Origin: Sinomonas mesophila
GTDB taxonomy: Bacteria; Actinomycetota; Actinomycetes; Actinomycetales; Micrococcaceae
Length of the DNA stretch: 64,000 nt
Reading direction: 5' to 3'
Assembly (NCBI RefSeq): GCF_001999765.1
Contig: NZ_KV908323.1
Location: 376,585 to 440,584 of the forward strand
Shown: positions 49,035 to 58,017 of the stretch, in pieces
Layout: each line of letters begins with the position of its first letter
How positions within the stretch are numbered: the stretch's first letter is position 1
Notes under the pieces: generated by a model
Told to the model about the DNA's origin: nothing
The model's input: only the letters and a program-made list of their open reading frames with translations
Database searches by the model: none
Program-made: the position numbers and the translations under genes

Positions 49035-50669
49035 ATGGGCGTGAGCACGCACAGCGGAGGGCAGCGCGGCCCCCACGGGCTGAGGCTGTCCTTGGCCGGG
49101 CAGTACCTCGTGCTGCAGCTGCTGATCGTGCTCGCGGTGCTGGTCGGCGTCGTCGCCATCTCGCTCACCCAGTCCGCCCAGGCGTTCCAGCGCGAGGAGG
49201 GCCGCCGCGTCCTCTCCGCCGCCGAGTCGCTGGCCGCGCTGCCAGTGGTCCGCTCGCTGATGCCCGAGGCCGAGCCTCGCCTGGGCGCGGCGCTCCCCGC
49301 CGCGACGGAGTCCGTCCGGGGCGTCTCCGGATCGAGCATCGCGGCCCTCGCGAAGCCGGACCTGACGGTTGTGACCTCTTCGGACCCGGATCAGATCGGA
49401 GCCCCGCTCGAGGTCGGCGAGAGCGCGATCCGGCAGGAGCGGGCGTGGACGGGTGTCGTCGTCATGGGCGGCGCCGAGTATCTGGTGGCCCACGCGCCGG
49501 TGCTCGACGACGCCGGGCGGATGGCGGGCATCGCCGCCGTCGGCCGCTCCTACCCCTCCGCCTGGGAGCGGCTGGTCGCCGCGACCCCGAACCTGCTGAC
49601 CTACCTCGGCGTCTCGCTCGCCCTCGGCGCCGCGGGCTCCCTCCTGCTCTCGTGGCGGGTCAAGCGGCAGACGCTCGGCATGGAGCCGGACGAGATCGTG
49701 AACCTCGTGGAGCACCGGGAGGCGATCCTGCACGGCGTCAAGGAGGGGGTCATCGCACTGGACCCGCAGCAGCGGGTCACCGTCGCGAACGACGCCGCGC
49801 GCGACCTCCTGGACCTGCCCGCGGACTGCGTGGGGCGCAGCCTCGATGAGCTCCGCGTGGAGCCGGCCCTGCATGAGGTCCTCATGACGGACCAGGCCGA
49901 GCCGGACCGCCTCGTGCTCGTCGGCGAGCGCGTCGTCGTCGCCAACCGGCGGCCCATGCGCTCCCGGGGCCGCGTGATCGGCTCGGTCACGACGCTGCGC
50001 GACCGCACCGAGCTGTCCACGCTCGAGAAGGAGCTCGGCGCCACCCGCACGACCACGGACACCCTGCGCGCGCAGACCCACGAGTTCGCCAACCAGCTGC
50101 ACACGATCTCGGGGCTGATCCAGCTGGGCGAGTACGACGACGTCGTGAAGTTCGTCGACGGCGTGAGCCTGAGCCGGACCCAGCTCTACGACGACGTCAC
50201 GAGCAAGGTCGAGGACCCCGCGGTCTCCGCGCTGCTCATCGCAAAGGCCAGCCTCGCCGCCGAGCGCGGCGTCGCCCTGAGCCTCGACGAAGGATCCCAT
50301 CTGGGGCGGGCGGACGACGACGCGCTGTCCCGCGACCTCACCACGGTCGTCGGCAACCTCGTGGACAACGCGATCGACGCCGTCTCCGGGCTCCCGCGCG
50401 CGGAGGTCGCCGTGGGCCTGGCCGAGCGCGGCGGCGAGATCCGGGTGACCGTGCGCGACTCCGGGCCCGGGGTCCAGGTGGACCGGCTCGAGGAGATCTT
50501 CCGGCAGGGCTTCAGCACCAAGGCTTCGGCGAACGACGGCGGGCGGGGCTTCGGGCTGGCCCTCACCCGGCTCGTCTGCCTGCGCCGCGGCGGCGAGGTG
50601 GACGTGCACAATGACGGTGGGGCCGTGTTCACGGCCCGACTTCAGCGAAAGTGGAGCACCGCCTCATGA
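49035..50669 (+). CDS. Sensor histidine kinase, CitA/DcuS type
   Basis: The 544-residue protein has a first membrane helix at about residues 22-44, an extracytoplasmic sensor domain of roughly 130 residues, and a second helix near 178-198. A PAS domain follows (EGVIALDPQQRVTVANDAA), then a CitA-type kinase core: HEFANQLHTISGLIQ (His349), NLVDNAIDA, DSGPGV and GRGFGLALTR. The ATG at 49035 has GAGAGAAGGG just upstream. It diverges from tctCBA and is coupled to a response regulator, so it most likely senses citrate or another tri/dicarboxylate outside the cell and controls its uptake. Confidence 0.93.
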   Translation: MGVSTHSGGQRGPHGLRLSLAGQYLVLQLLIVLAVLVGVVAISLTQSAQAFQREEGRRVLSAAESLAALPVVRSLMPEAEPRLGAALPAATESVRGVSGSSIAALAKPDLTVVTSSDPDQIGAPLEVGESAIRQERAWTGVVVMGGAEYLVAHAPVLDDAGRMAGIAAVGRSYPSAWERLVAATPNLLTYLGVSLALGAAGSLLLSWRVKRQTLGMEPDEIVNLVEHREAILHGVKEGVIALDPQQRVTVANDAARDLLDLPADCVGRSLDELRVEPALHEVLMTDQAEPDRLVLVGERVVVANRRPMRSRGRVIGSVTTLRDRTELSTLEKELGATRTTTDTLRAQTHEFANQLHTISGLIQLGEYDDVVKFVDGVSLSRTQLYDDVTSKVEDPAVSALLIAKASLAAERGVALSLDEGSHLGRADDDALSRDLTTVVGNLVDNAIDAVSGLPRAEVAVGLAERGGEIRVTVRDSGPGVQVDRLEEIFRQGFSTKASANDGGRGFGLALTRLVCLRRGGEVDVHNDGGAVFTARLQRKWSTAS

Positions 50670-51340
50670 TCAGGATCCTCATCGTCGAGGATGACTTCAT
50701 GGTCGCCAAGGTCCACGCCGGCTTTGTGCGCCAGACCCCGGGCTTCGCCGTCGTCGGCGTCGCCCACACCGGCGCGGAGGCGCTCGAGGAGGCGCGGCGG
50801 CTCACCCCGGACCTCGTGCTCCTGGACATCCACCTGCCGGACATCAGCGGCCTGGACCTCCTGCAGCGGCTGCGCGAGGCCCAGCCGGACCTCGACGCGC
50901 TCGTCATCAGCGCCGCACGCGAGGTGGACACCGTGCGCCGGGCCCTGCGCGGGGGGATCGTGCACTACCTCATGAAGCCCTTCTCGGGGGACGACCTCAA
51001 GGAGCGGCTGGAGCACTACCGGCGCACGTACCACTCCCTCGCCGAGTCCGAGGGCGAGGCGGGGCAGGACGACGTCAACGAGGTCTTCGGCATCAGGCGG
51101 CCCTCCCGGCCGCTGCCCAAGGGCTGCAGCCCCGAGACCCTCCAGCTCGTGAAGACGATGCTGCGCGAGGCGCCCGGGGACGTCTCGGCGACCGAGGCCG
51201 CCGAGCAGCTGGGCACGTCACGGGTGAGCGCCCGCCGGTATCTGGAGTACCTCAGCGAGGAGGGCCTGGTCCAGGTGCAGCTGCGCTACGGCGGCGTCGG
51301 CCGCCCCGAGCGCCGCTACCTCTGGAGGGATGGGTCGTAG
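50666..51340 (+). CDS. Response regulator, CitB/DpiA type
   Basis: The 224-residue protein has a receiver domain (ILIVEDDFMVAKVHAGF; phospho-acceptor Asp54 in VLLDIHLPD; Lys in LMKPF) and a C-terminal helix-turn-helix (SATEAAEQLGTSRVSARRYLEYL) of the CitB class. Its ATG overlaps the stop of the kinase gene (ATGA), so I prefer it to a GTG five codons upstream. It presumably activates tctCBA when phosphorylated by the kinase. It ends six bases before the convergent DUF1876 gene. Confidence 0.94.
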   Translation: MIRILIVEDDFMVAKVHAGFVRQTPGFAVVGVAHTGAEALEEARRLTPDLVLLDIHLPDISGLDLLQRLREAQPDLDALVISAAREVDTVRRALRGGIVHYLMKPFSGDDLKERLEHYRRTYHSLAESEGEAGQDDVNEVFGIRRPSRPLPKGCSPETLQLVKTMLREAPGDVSATEAAEQLGTSRVSARRYLEYLSEEGLVQVQLRYGGVGRPERRYLWRDGS

Positions 51341-51346
51341 CTGACG

Positions 51347-51613
51347 CTAGGCCTCGAGGTGCGCCGGATTGTGGGTCGACTTCTCGATGTCGGCCGCGGT
51401 GGTCTCGATCAGCTGATGCGCCAAATCCGCTAGGGCACGGGCCGCCGCCAGCTCGTCGCCGATCGCCGGGATGTCCCTGTCCGCCGGATTGAGTCGGGCG
51501 AGGCCGACCCCCTCCCACCCCGCGCGGCCCTCGGCCGACAACGTGGCCGTGGCCCGCGTCTGGCTTTCGTATTCGTCGATGACGATGTTCACCGACCAGC
51601 TCTTCTCCGGCAT
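51347..51613 (-). CDS. DUF1876 family protein
   Basis: The 88-residue protein begins [21 protein letters not shown] and continues [38 protein letters not shown], the layout of DUF1876, a small actinobacterial family with a dsRBD-like fold and no established function. GAGGAGG precedes the ATG. It stands alone on its strand. Confidence 0.85.
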   Translation of the reverse strand: MPEKSWSVNIVIDEYESQTRATATLSAEGRAGWEGVGLARLNPADRDIPAIGDELAAARALADLAHQLIETTAADIEKSTHNPAHLEA

Positions 51614-51901
51614 GGTGGCCGCCTCCTCGCGTCAGAGCTCCATATGTCAAGCTCCCAGCGGCGACACGGTCCCAGAGTGCCTCTTTGGAGGGGCCGGCTG
51701 CTGTGGAGCCAGCGCCAACGTAGCTCTGCCGCCTGCGCTGTGCAAGGAGTGAGCGGCCCCTCTTGGCCGTCTCGTCCCCCGGCCCGTGAGGGGGGTACTG
51801 CCAGACCCCGGTTCGGCAGGATCTCCCTGCCTCTGAGGCGGATGCGCTTGGATGGAAGGGTGTCCCGCCCGAGATCCGGGCAGATCAAGACCAGGAGAAG
51901 C

Positions 51902-52945
51902 ATGCTCACCGCCCACGCCTATGCCGCCACGTCCGCGACCGAGCCGCTCGCGCCGATGACGATCCAGCGCCGCGAGCTCGGCGCCCACGACGTGCTGATT
52001 GAGATCAAGTACGCCGGCATCTGCCACTCCGACATCCACACCGTCCGCGGCGACTGGGGCCCGGCGTCCTACCCGCTCGTTCCCGGCCACGAGATCGCCG
52101 GCGTCGTCACCGAGATCGGCCCGCAGGTGACTAAGCATGCCGTCGGCGACCGCGTCGGCGTCGGTTGCATGGTCAACTCCTGCCGCGAGTGCGCGAGCTG
52201 CCGCCGCGGCGAGGAGCAGTACTGCCTCAAGGGCATGACTGGCACCTATGGCGCCGTGGACCGCGACGGCACCATCACCCAGGGCGGCTACTCGAGCCAC
52301 GTCGTCGTCGCGGAGGACTTCGTCGTGACGATCCCCGACGCGCTCGAGCTCGACGTCGCCGCGCCCCTGCTGTGCGCCGGCATCACGACGTACTCGCCGC
52401 TGAACCACTGGGGTGCGGCCCCGGGCAAGAAGGTCGCCGTCGTGGGCCTCGGGGGACTCGGCCACATGGCGGTCAAGATCGCCGCCGCGATGGGCGCCGA
52501 GGTCACCGTCCTCTCGCAGTCCCTCAAGAAGCAGGAGGACGGGCTGCGCCTGGGCGCCGAGCACTACTACGCGACGAGCGATCCGACGACGTTCGAGCAG
52601 CTCGCCGGAACGTTCGACCTGATCCTGAACACGGTCAGCGCCCAGATCGACCTCAACGCCTACCTGTCCCTGCTCGCGGTCGACGGCGCGATGGTCAACG
52701 TCGGCGCTCCGGCCGAGCCGCTCTCGCTGCAGGTCTTCTCGCTCATCCCCGGCCGCAAGACCTTCGCCGGCTCCATGATCGGCGGCATCCGCGAGACGCA
52801 GGAGATGCTCGACTTCTGCGCCGAGCACGGGATCGGCGCGGAGATCGAGGTCATCCCGGCCGAGAAGATCAACGACGCGTACGAGCGCGTCCTCGCCTCC
52901 GACGTCCGCTACCGCTTCGTCATCGACACCGCGACGCTCTCCTAG
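51902..52945 (+). CDS. Zinc-dependent NAD(P) alcohol dehydrogenase (CAD/YahK type)
   Basis: The 347-residue MDR enzyme has the catalytic zinc ligands in [14 protein letters not shown] and PGHEIAGVV, and the structural zinc cysteines in [19 protein letters not shown]. The dinucleotide fold is [17 protein letters not shown]. The spacing matches the cinnamyl-alcohol-dehydrogenase/YahK branch, which reduces aldehydes broadly with NADPH. The ATG at 51902 follows AGGAGAAGC. It stands alone, followed by a terminator. Confidence 0.92.
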   Translation: MLTAHAYAATSATEPLAPMTIQRRELGAHDVLIEIKYAGICHSDIHTVRGDWGPASYPLVPGHEIAGVVTEIGPQVTKHAVGDRVGVGCMVNSCRECASCRRGEEQYCLKGMTGTYGAVDRDGTITQGGYSSHVVVAEDFVVTIPDALELDVAAPLLCAGITTYSPLNHWGAAPGKKVAVVGLGGLGHMAVKIAAAMGAEVTVLSQSLKKQEDGLRLGAEHYYATSDPTTFEQLAGTFDLILNTVSAQIDLNAYLSLLAVDGAMVNVGAPAEPLSLQVFSLIPGRKTFAGSMIGGIRETQEMLDFCAEHGIGAEIEVIPAEKINDAYERVLASDVRYRFVIDTATLS

Positions 52946-52961
52946 CGCACGCGATCCTCAG

Positions 52962-52991
52962 TGACCCCCCGGGAGGCGACTCCCGGGGGTC
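52962..52991 (+). terminator. Intrinsic terminator after the alcohol dehydrogenase gene
   Basis: GACCCCCCGGGAG and CTCCCGGGGGTC pair with one bulged C around a GCGA tetraloop, followed by TTCT. It lies 16 bases after the stop codon and also separates this gene from the convergent GntR gene. Confidence 0.8.
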
Positions 52992-53033
52992 TTCTGGGTT
53001 GAAGGGCCGGCTCGGGTTCAGGCCAGGGGGCAC

Positions 53034-53735
53034 TCAGGCCTCGAGGACATAGGTCCTCAGGTCGTCGAGGGTCTGCTGCATGTGCGCGTCCATCGCCCCG
53101 CGCGCGGCCTGGGGGTCGCGGCTGCGCAGCGCCTCGGCGATGCCCGCGTGCATCGCGATGGCGTGCTCCTGGATCTCCGGCACCGCCGACGTCTCGGCCC
53201 GGCGCTGGGCCAGCACCCGACTCAGCGGCTCGAAGAGGACGGCGACGAAGGCGTTCTCGGAGGCGTGCAGGATGACGTCGTGGAACGCGAGATCCGCTTC
53301 GACGAACGCCTCGAGGTCCTTGGCGTCGTGCGCGGCGCGCATCCTCGAGACGAAGACGTCGAGGGCCGCGAGGTCGGTGTCCGAGATGCGCGCGGCGGCA
53401 AGCTCGCACGCCCCCGTCTCGAGCATGCGGCGCAGCTCGATGAGCTGGACGGCGGCCGAGGCGCCGTCGGTGCCCTCGCTCGTCGCGCGGAGGACGGCGT
53501 GCAGGGAGCTCCAGCGGTTGATGGGGTTGACATACGTGCCGCGGCCGCGCTCGACGCGCAGGATGTTCTGCGCCGCGAGGGTCTTGACGGCCTCGCGCAC
53601 GGTCATGCGGCTCACCTCGTGCCGCGACGAGAGCTCGAGCTCGCCGGGCACGACGGACCCGGGAGGGAACTCTCCGGCCACGATCCGGTCGAGGAGCTCC
53701 TCCGCGACCTCGGCCACGAGGGACTTCCGTGCCAC
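53034..53735 (-). CDS. FadR-subfamily GntR transcriptional regulator
   Basis: The 233-residue protein has the GntR winged helix at residues 5-70 (IVAGEFPPGSVVPGELELSS, SRMTVREAVKTLAAQNILRV) and a C-terminal FCD ligand-binding domain with a conserved metal-site region (ADLAFHDVILHASEN). It starts with GTG at 53735 and diverges from the sugar-acid operon, whose promoter carries two palindromic candidate sites. FadR-subfamily regulators of sugar-acid operons are generally repressors released by the substrate. Confidence 0.92.
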   Translation of the reverse strand: MARKSLVAEVAEELLDRIVAGEFPPGSVVPGELELSSRHEVSRMTVREAVKTLAAQNILRVERGRGTYVNPINRWSSLHAVLRATSEGTDGASAAVQLIELRRMLETGACELAAARISDTDLAALDVFVSRMRAAHDAKDLEAFVEADLAFHDVILHASENAFVAVLFEPLSRVLAQRRAETSAVPEIQEHAIAMHAGIAEALRSRDPQAARGAMDAHMQQTLDDLRTYVLEA

Positions 53736-53850
53736 CGCGTCTCCAACCCCTTCCGCCGCGCGCGCGGCCGCTCGCTGCGGTCCGCCGGGTCCAACCCGGC
53801 CCCGGCTGCCGCCAGTCTACGGGCCTCTTGCGCGGAAACGCGTTCTATGT

Positions 53851-53884
53851 CACTCTGAGTGCAGATATTAGATGTCTGACATCT
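53851..53884. promoter_or_regulatory. Tandem palindromic operator of the sugar-acid operon
   Basis: CACTCTGAGTG (53851-53861) and AGATGTCTGACATCT (53870-53884) are both perfect palindromes around TCTGA-type cores, with centres 21 bases (two helical turns) apart. The second matches the GTCTGAC core typical of FadR-subfamily GntR sites. They lie between the regulator and the kinase gene and probably bind two regulator dimers on one face of the DNA. Confidence 0.7.
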
Positions 53885-53934
53885 TACTAGCTCACCCGCA
53901 GCCGCCGATCTGCCCGCACAAGGAAGTGTCGCCC

Positions 53935-55428
53935 ATGCTCCTGGAAGCCGAAGCCCTCGCCGCCTACCCGTCCGAGCGCCAGATCCCGGCCGCGAACGTC
54001 GCCGCGGCCGTCGCCGCCTCGGGCCGCGTCCTCGTCGTGCTCGACGACGACCCCACCGGCACGCAGTCCGTCGCCGACCTGCCCGTGCTCACCCGCTGGG
54101 AGGTCGAGGACTTCCGCTGGGCCTTCGCCTCCCGCATCGGCGGCGCCCGCCCCTCGGCCGTCTACGTCCTGACCAACACGCGCAGCCTCGATCCCGCCGA
54201 GGCCGCGGAGCGCAACCGCCAGGTCGTCGCCGCCGCGCTCGAGGCCGCCCGCGAGAGCGGCACGCCGCTGGCCTTCGTGAGCCGCAGCGACTCGACCCTC
54301 CGCGGCCACTTCCCGCTCGAGACGGACGTCATCGCGAGCACTGTGTCTGAACTGAACGGTGGCGCCGGGGTCGACGGCGTCGTCATGGTGCCCGCCTTCC
54401 CCGACGCCGGCCGTGTCACCATCGGCGGCGAGCACTACATGCGCACGACGGCGGGGCCCGGCTCCCAGCCCGGCCTCACCCCCGTCAGCGAGACCGAGTT
54501 CGCCCGCGACGCGACCTTCGGCTTCTCGACCTCCTTCCTCCCCGCGTACGTCGAGGAGAAGTCCGGCGGCCGCTTCCGGGCCGACCACGTGATCGTCCTG
54601 GACCTCGGCATCATCCGCGCGGGCGCCGAGGCCATCGCCGACGCGATCGCCCCCGCCACGGACGGGACCCCGATCGTCGCCGACATCGTGGGGGAGAGCG
54701 ACATACGCGCCCTCGCACTCGGCCTCGAGGAGGCCGAGCGCCGCGGCAAGTCCCTCCTGTACCGCGTGGGCCCGCCGTTCGTGCGCGGCCGCATCGGCCA
54801 GGAGGTCCGGGCGCCGCTCACGGCCGAGGAGATCTACGGCGGCCAAGCCTCTGGCGGCGGCGCCGGGGCCCTGCGCGAGGACCTCGCCGCCGGCGGACTC
54901 ATCGTCGTCGGCTCGCACGTGGGCCTCACGACCCGCCAGCTCGACCGCCTCACCGAGCAGCACGCCTCCGCGCACACGGTCGAGATCGACGTCGACCAGC
55001 TCCTCGACCCGTCCCGCGCCGAGGCGCACCTCGAGGCGACCGTCGCCGCCGTCGTGCGGGCGCTCGCGGACGGGGACGTGATCGTCCACACGAGCCGCCG
55101 CCTCGTCAAGACCGACGACCCGGCCGCGAGCCTCGAGATCGCGCGCACGGTCAGCGCCGCCGTCGTGCGCGTGGTCAACTCCGTCCTCACGACCACGCCG
55201 CCGCGCTTCGTCATCGCCAAGGGCGGCATCACGTCCTCGGACGTGGCCGCGCACGGCCTCGAGATCCGCCGCGCGATCGTGCGCGGGCCCATGCTGCCGG
55301 GCATCGTCTCGCTGTGGGAGCCGGTCGACGGCCCCGCGCGCGGCATCCCGTACATCGTCTTCGCGGGCAACGTGGGCGACGACGAGTCGCTCGCCGCCGT
55401 CACCCGGACCCTCAGCTCCACGTTCTGA
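53935..55428 (+). CDS. otnK: Four-carbon acid sugar kinase (DUF1537, OtnK-like)
   Basis: The 497-residue protein has the DUF1537 N-terminal motif VVLDDDPTGTQSVADLPVL, FVSRSDSTLRGHFPLE, and the C-terminal nucleotide-binding segment RFVIAKGGITSSDVA. Family members phosphorylate 3-oxo-tetronate or related four-carbon acids. I place the start at ATG 53935, preceded by AAGGAAG. An in-frame ATG at 53872 lies inside the palindromic operator and would add 21 unconserved residues. It is the first gene of a four-gene operon with dehydrogenase, permease and aldolase. Confidence 0.9.
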   Translation: MLLEAEALAAYPSERQIPAANVAAAVAASGRVLVVLDDDPTGTQSVADLPVLTRWEVEDFRWAFASRIGGARPSAVYVLTNTRSLDPAEAAERNRQVVAAALEAARESGTPLAFVSRSDSTLRGHFPLETDVIASTVSELNGGAGVDGVVMVPAFPDAGRVTIGGEHYMRTTAGPGSQPGLTPVSETEFARDATFGFSTSFLPAYVEEKSGGRFRADHVIVLDLGIIRAGAEAIADAIAPATDGTPIVADIVGESDIRALALGLEEAERRGKSLLYRVGPPFVRGRIGQEVRAPLTAEEIYGGQASGGGAGALREDLAAGGLIVVGSHVGLTTRQLDRLTEQHASAHTVEIDVDQLLDPSRAEAHLEATVAAVVRALADGDVIVHTSRRLVKTDDPAASLEIARTVSAAVVRVVNSVLTTTPPRFVIAKGGITSSDVAAHGLEIRRAIVRGPMLPGIVSLWEPVDGPARGIPYIVFAGNVGDDESLAAVTRTLSSTF

Positions 55429-55476
55429 TCCCCCTGACCTCCCTGAATCCCCCGCCCCGTTCATAGGAGAACACCC

Positions 55477-56415
55477 GTGTCCGACATTTCTGCCGTGTCC
55501 GCCACCACCCATACCCAGACTCAGACCCACACCGTCGCCGTCCTCGGCCTCGGTGCTATGGGCCTGCCCATGGCCACGCGCCTCTCGACCGGCCTCACGG
55601 TCCACGGCTTCGACATCGCCCAGGCCCGCCTCGACCTCGCCGCCGCCGCGGGCATCGCGACCTTCGGCTCGGCCCGCGAGGCCGTCCAGGGCGCGGACGC
55701 CCTCCTGCTGGCGGTGCGCAACGGCGAGCAGCTCGACGAGGTCCTCTTCGGCGAGAACGGCGTCGCCGCCTCGCTCGCCCCGGGCGCCGTCGTGATCCTC
55801 ACGAGCACCGTCGGCACCGACGCGATCCCCGCGACCGCCGCGCGCCTGGCCGAGCTCGGCGTCGGCCTCGTCGACGCGCCGCTCTCCGGCGGCCCGGTGC
55901 GCGCCGGCGAGGGCGACCTGCTCATCGTCGTCGGCGCGACGCCGTCGGACTACGAGAGGGCCCGACCCGTCCTCGAGCTGCTCGCCTCGACCCTGACCGT
56001 CGTCGGCGACAAGCCCGGCGACGGCCAGGCCCTCAAGACGGTCAACCAGCTCCTGTGCGGCGTGCACATCGCCGCGGCCGCCGAGGCGCTCGCGCTCGCC
56101 GACGCGCTCGGGCTCGACACGGCCAAGACCCTCGAGGCGCTCGGCGCCGGCGCGGCGGGCTCCTTCATGCTCTCCAACCGCGGCCCGCGCATGCTCGAGG
56201 CCTACACCGAGGACGGCGCCGAGGTGCTCTCGCGCCTCGACATCTTCGTCAAGGACATGGGGATCGTCGGCAAGGCCGCGCGCTCCGTGGGCCTCGCCGC
56301 GCCCGTCGCCGCCGCCGCGGAGCAGCTCTACCTCATCGGCCAGGCCCAGGGCCTCGCCGCCGCGGACGACTCCGCCGTCATCAAGGTCGTCGCGCCCGCC
56401 AAGCGCACGGCCTGA
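55477..56415 (+). CDS. ltnD: L-threonate-type dehydrogenase (LtnD-like, beta-hydroxyacid dehydrogenase)
   Basis: The 312-residue protein of the 3-hydroxyisobutyrate dehydrogenase family has VAVLGLGAMGLPMA (residues 20-33) for NAD binding, DAPLSGGPVRAGEGDL for substrate, and the catalytic lysine in GQALKTVNQLLCG. In characterised systems LtnD oxidises threonate to 2-oxo-tetronate, upstream of OtnK. GTG at 55477 follows AGGAGAACACC. The first 18 residues are a Thr/His/Gln-rich stretch (TTHTQTQTHT) not seen in relatives. Neighbouring genes make a four-carbon sugar acid the likely substrate. Confidence 0.88.
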   Translation: MSDISAVSATTHTQTQTHTVAVLGLGAMGLPMATRLSTGLTVHGFDIAQARLDLAAAAGIATFGSAREAVQGADALLLAVRNGEQLDEVLFGENGVAASLAPGAVVILTSTVGTDAIPATAARLAELGVGLVDAPLSGGPVRAGEGDLLIVVGATPSDYERARPVLELLASTLTVVGDKPGDGQALKTVNQLLCGVHIAAAAEALALADALGLDTAKTLEALGAGAAGSFMLSNRGPRMLEAYTEDGAEVLSRLDIFVKDMGIVGKAARSVGLAAPVAAAAEQLYLIGQAQGLAAADDSAVIKVVAPAKRTA

Positions 56416-56517
56416 GTCCCGGCTCCACCGCTCGTCCCCCCATCCCCGCTTCCCCCCATCCCAACCCCCCACCTCCGCCGGCTCGCACCCGGCTCCCAGT
56501 CGAAGGAGACTAGAGAC

Positions 56518-58017
56518 GTGAACCCCCTGACCACCCTCGGCATCGCGGCGGCGGTCCCGCTCGCCGAGACCCCGCCGATCAAGCCCGCCGTCGAGCTCGG
56601 CACCCCGCTGCTGCTCACCATCGCCGCGCTCGGCGTCGCCGTGCTGCTCGTCATGATCATCCGCTTCAAGATCCAGGCGTTCGTCGCGCTGCTCACCGTG
56701 AGCATCGCCGTCGCCGTGGCCGCGCAGATCCCGCTCAAGGACATCTTCACGGTCGTGTCCACGGGCGTCGGCGGAACGATGGGCAAGGTCGCCCTGCTCA
56801 TCGCGCTCGGCGCCGTGCTGGGCCGGATGATCGAGGTCTCGGGCGGCGTGCAGTCGCTCGCGGACCACTTCGTCGAGCGGTTCGGGCGCACCCGCGTCGC
56901 CGTCTCGCTCACCCTCGTGGGCTTCCTGGTCGCGATCCCCGTGTTCTTCGAGGTCGGCATCATCGTCCTCGTGCCGATCGTCTATGCGTTCTCCAAGCTC
57001 CTGAACGTGCACCCGATCAAGTTCGGCCTGCCCATGGCCGGCATCATGCTCGCGATCCACGTCGCCGTCCCGCCGCACCCGGGCATCGTGGCCGGCGCCG
57101 GCGTCCTCGGCGCGGACATCGGCCTCATCACGATGATCTCGCTTGCCATCTGCGTGCCCCTCGGCTTCCTGTCCTACTGGGTGGGGCGCATCATGAACCG
57201 CCGCGAGATGGAGCTCCTGCCCTCGGTCAAGGCGCAGCTCGACGAGTACGGCGAGACCGAGGACGAGGCCGTGCACCATGGCTCCGCCGGCTCCGCTGGC
57301 GGTGTCGCCACGAAGACCAAGGTTGTCGCCCCGCCGAAGCCCGGCCTCATCGTCGCGCTCATCGCCGCCCCCATCGTGCAGATCATGGTCGGCACGATCG
57401 GCACGCTCACGATCCCGAAGACCGATCCGCTCTACGGCGTCGCCTCCTTCGTCGGCAACCCCTTCTTCGCCCTGCTCGTCGCCGTCGGCCTCGCGTTCTT
57501 CACGCTCGCGGTGCGCCGCGGCTGGTCCCTCCGGGAGACCGGCGAGATCTTCGAGGAGTCCCTGCCCCCGATCGCCTCGATCCTCCTGATCGTCGCCGCC
57601 GGCGGCGTGTTTGGCGAGGTGCTGCGCGTGAGCGGCATCGGCGCGGCCCTGTCCTCGACCCTCGACGGGCTCGGACTGCCGATCATCCTCCTCGGCTTCA
57701 TCATCTCCCTCGCCCTCCGCGCCGCCCAGGGCTCCGCGACCGTCGCCATCGTGACGACGACGGGCCTGCTCACCGCAGCGGTCCAGGCCGGCGGCTACAC
57801 TCCCGCGCAGATCGCCGTCATCGTCATCGCGATCGGCTTCGGCTCCCTCGGCCTGAGCCACGTGACCGACGCCGGCTTCTGGGTCGTGGTTCGGTACTAC
57901 GGCATCACGGTCGCGGACGGGCTCAAGACGTGGACCGTCCTCACCACGATCCTCGGCGTCGCGGGCTTCCTGCTCACGTACGTCGCCTGGATCCTCGTCG
58001 GCGGGCTCGGGCACTGA
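56518..58017 (+). CDS. GntP-family sugar-acid:H+ symporter
   Basis: The 499-residue membrane protein has the GntP layout with some 12-14 helices, including LIALGAVLGRMIEVSGGVQSL, the conserved IPVFFEVGIIVLVPIVY, and LALRAAQGSATVAIVTTTG. A hydrophilic Glu/Gly/Lys-rich loop lies near residues 240-280. GntP proteins import gluconate and similar aldonates with protons. GTG 56518 follows AAGGAGACTAGAGAC. It sits inside the operon between dehydrogenase and aldolase, so it likely imports the pathway's sugar acid. Confidence 0.93.
   Translation: MNPLTTLGIAAAVPLAETPPIKPAVELGTPLLLTIAALGVAVLLVMIIRFKIQAFVALLTVSIAVAVAAQIPLKDIFTVVSTGVGGTMGKVALLIALGAVLGRMIEVSGGVQSLADHFVERFGRTRVAVSLTLVGFLVAIPVFFEVGIIVLVPIVYAFSKLLNVHPIKFGLPMAGIMLAIHVAVPPHPGIVAGAGVLGADIGLITMISLAICVPLGFLSYWVGRIMNRREMELLPSVKAQLDEYGETEDEAVHHGSAGSAGGVATKTKVVAPPKPGLIVALIAAPIVQIMVGTIGTLTIPKTDPLYGVASFVGNPFFALLVAVGLAFFTLAVRRGWSLRETGEIFEESLPPIASILLIVAAGGVFGEVLRVSGIGAALSSTLDGLGLPIILLGFIISLALRAAQGSATVAIVTTTGLLTAAVQAGGYTPAQIAVIVIAIGFGSLGLSHVTDAGFWVVVRYYGITVADGLKTWTVLTTILGVAGFLLTYVAWILVGGLGH

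Noticed and set aside
48857-49339. N-terminal extension of tctC upstream of 48856
   Set aside because: The lipoprotein signal begins at ATG 48856 with a good ribosome site; the upstream frame overlaps the divergent kinase gene.
53872-53934. Upstream start codon for the kinase gene
   Set aside because: It is inside the palindromic operator, lacks a Shine-Dalgarno sequence and adds unconserved residues; ATG 53935 has AAGGAAG upstream.
53887-58014. A 1,375-codon minus-strand frame across the sugar-acid operon
   Set aside because: It lies antisense to four well-recognised enzyme and transporter genes and has shadow composition.
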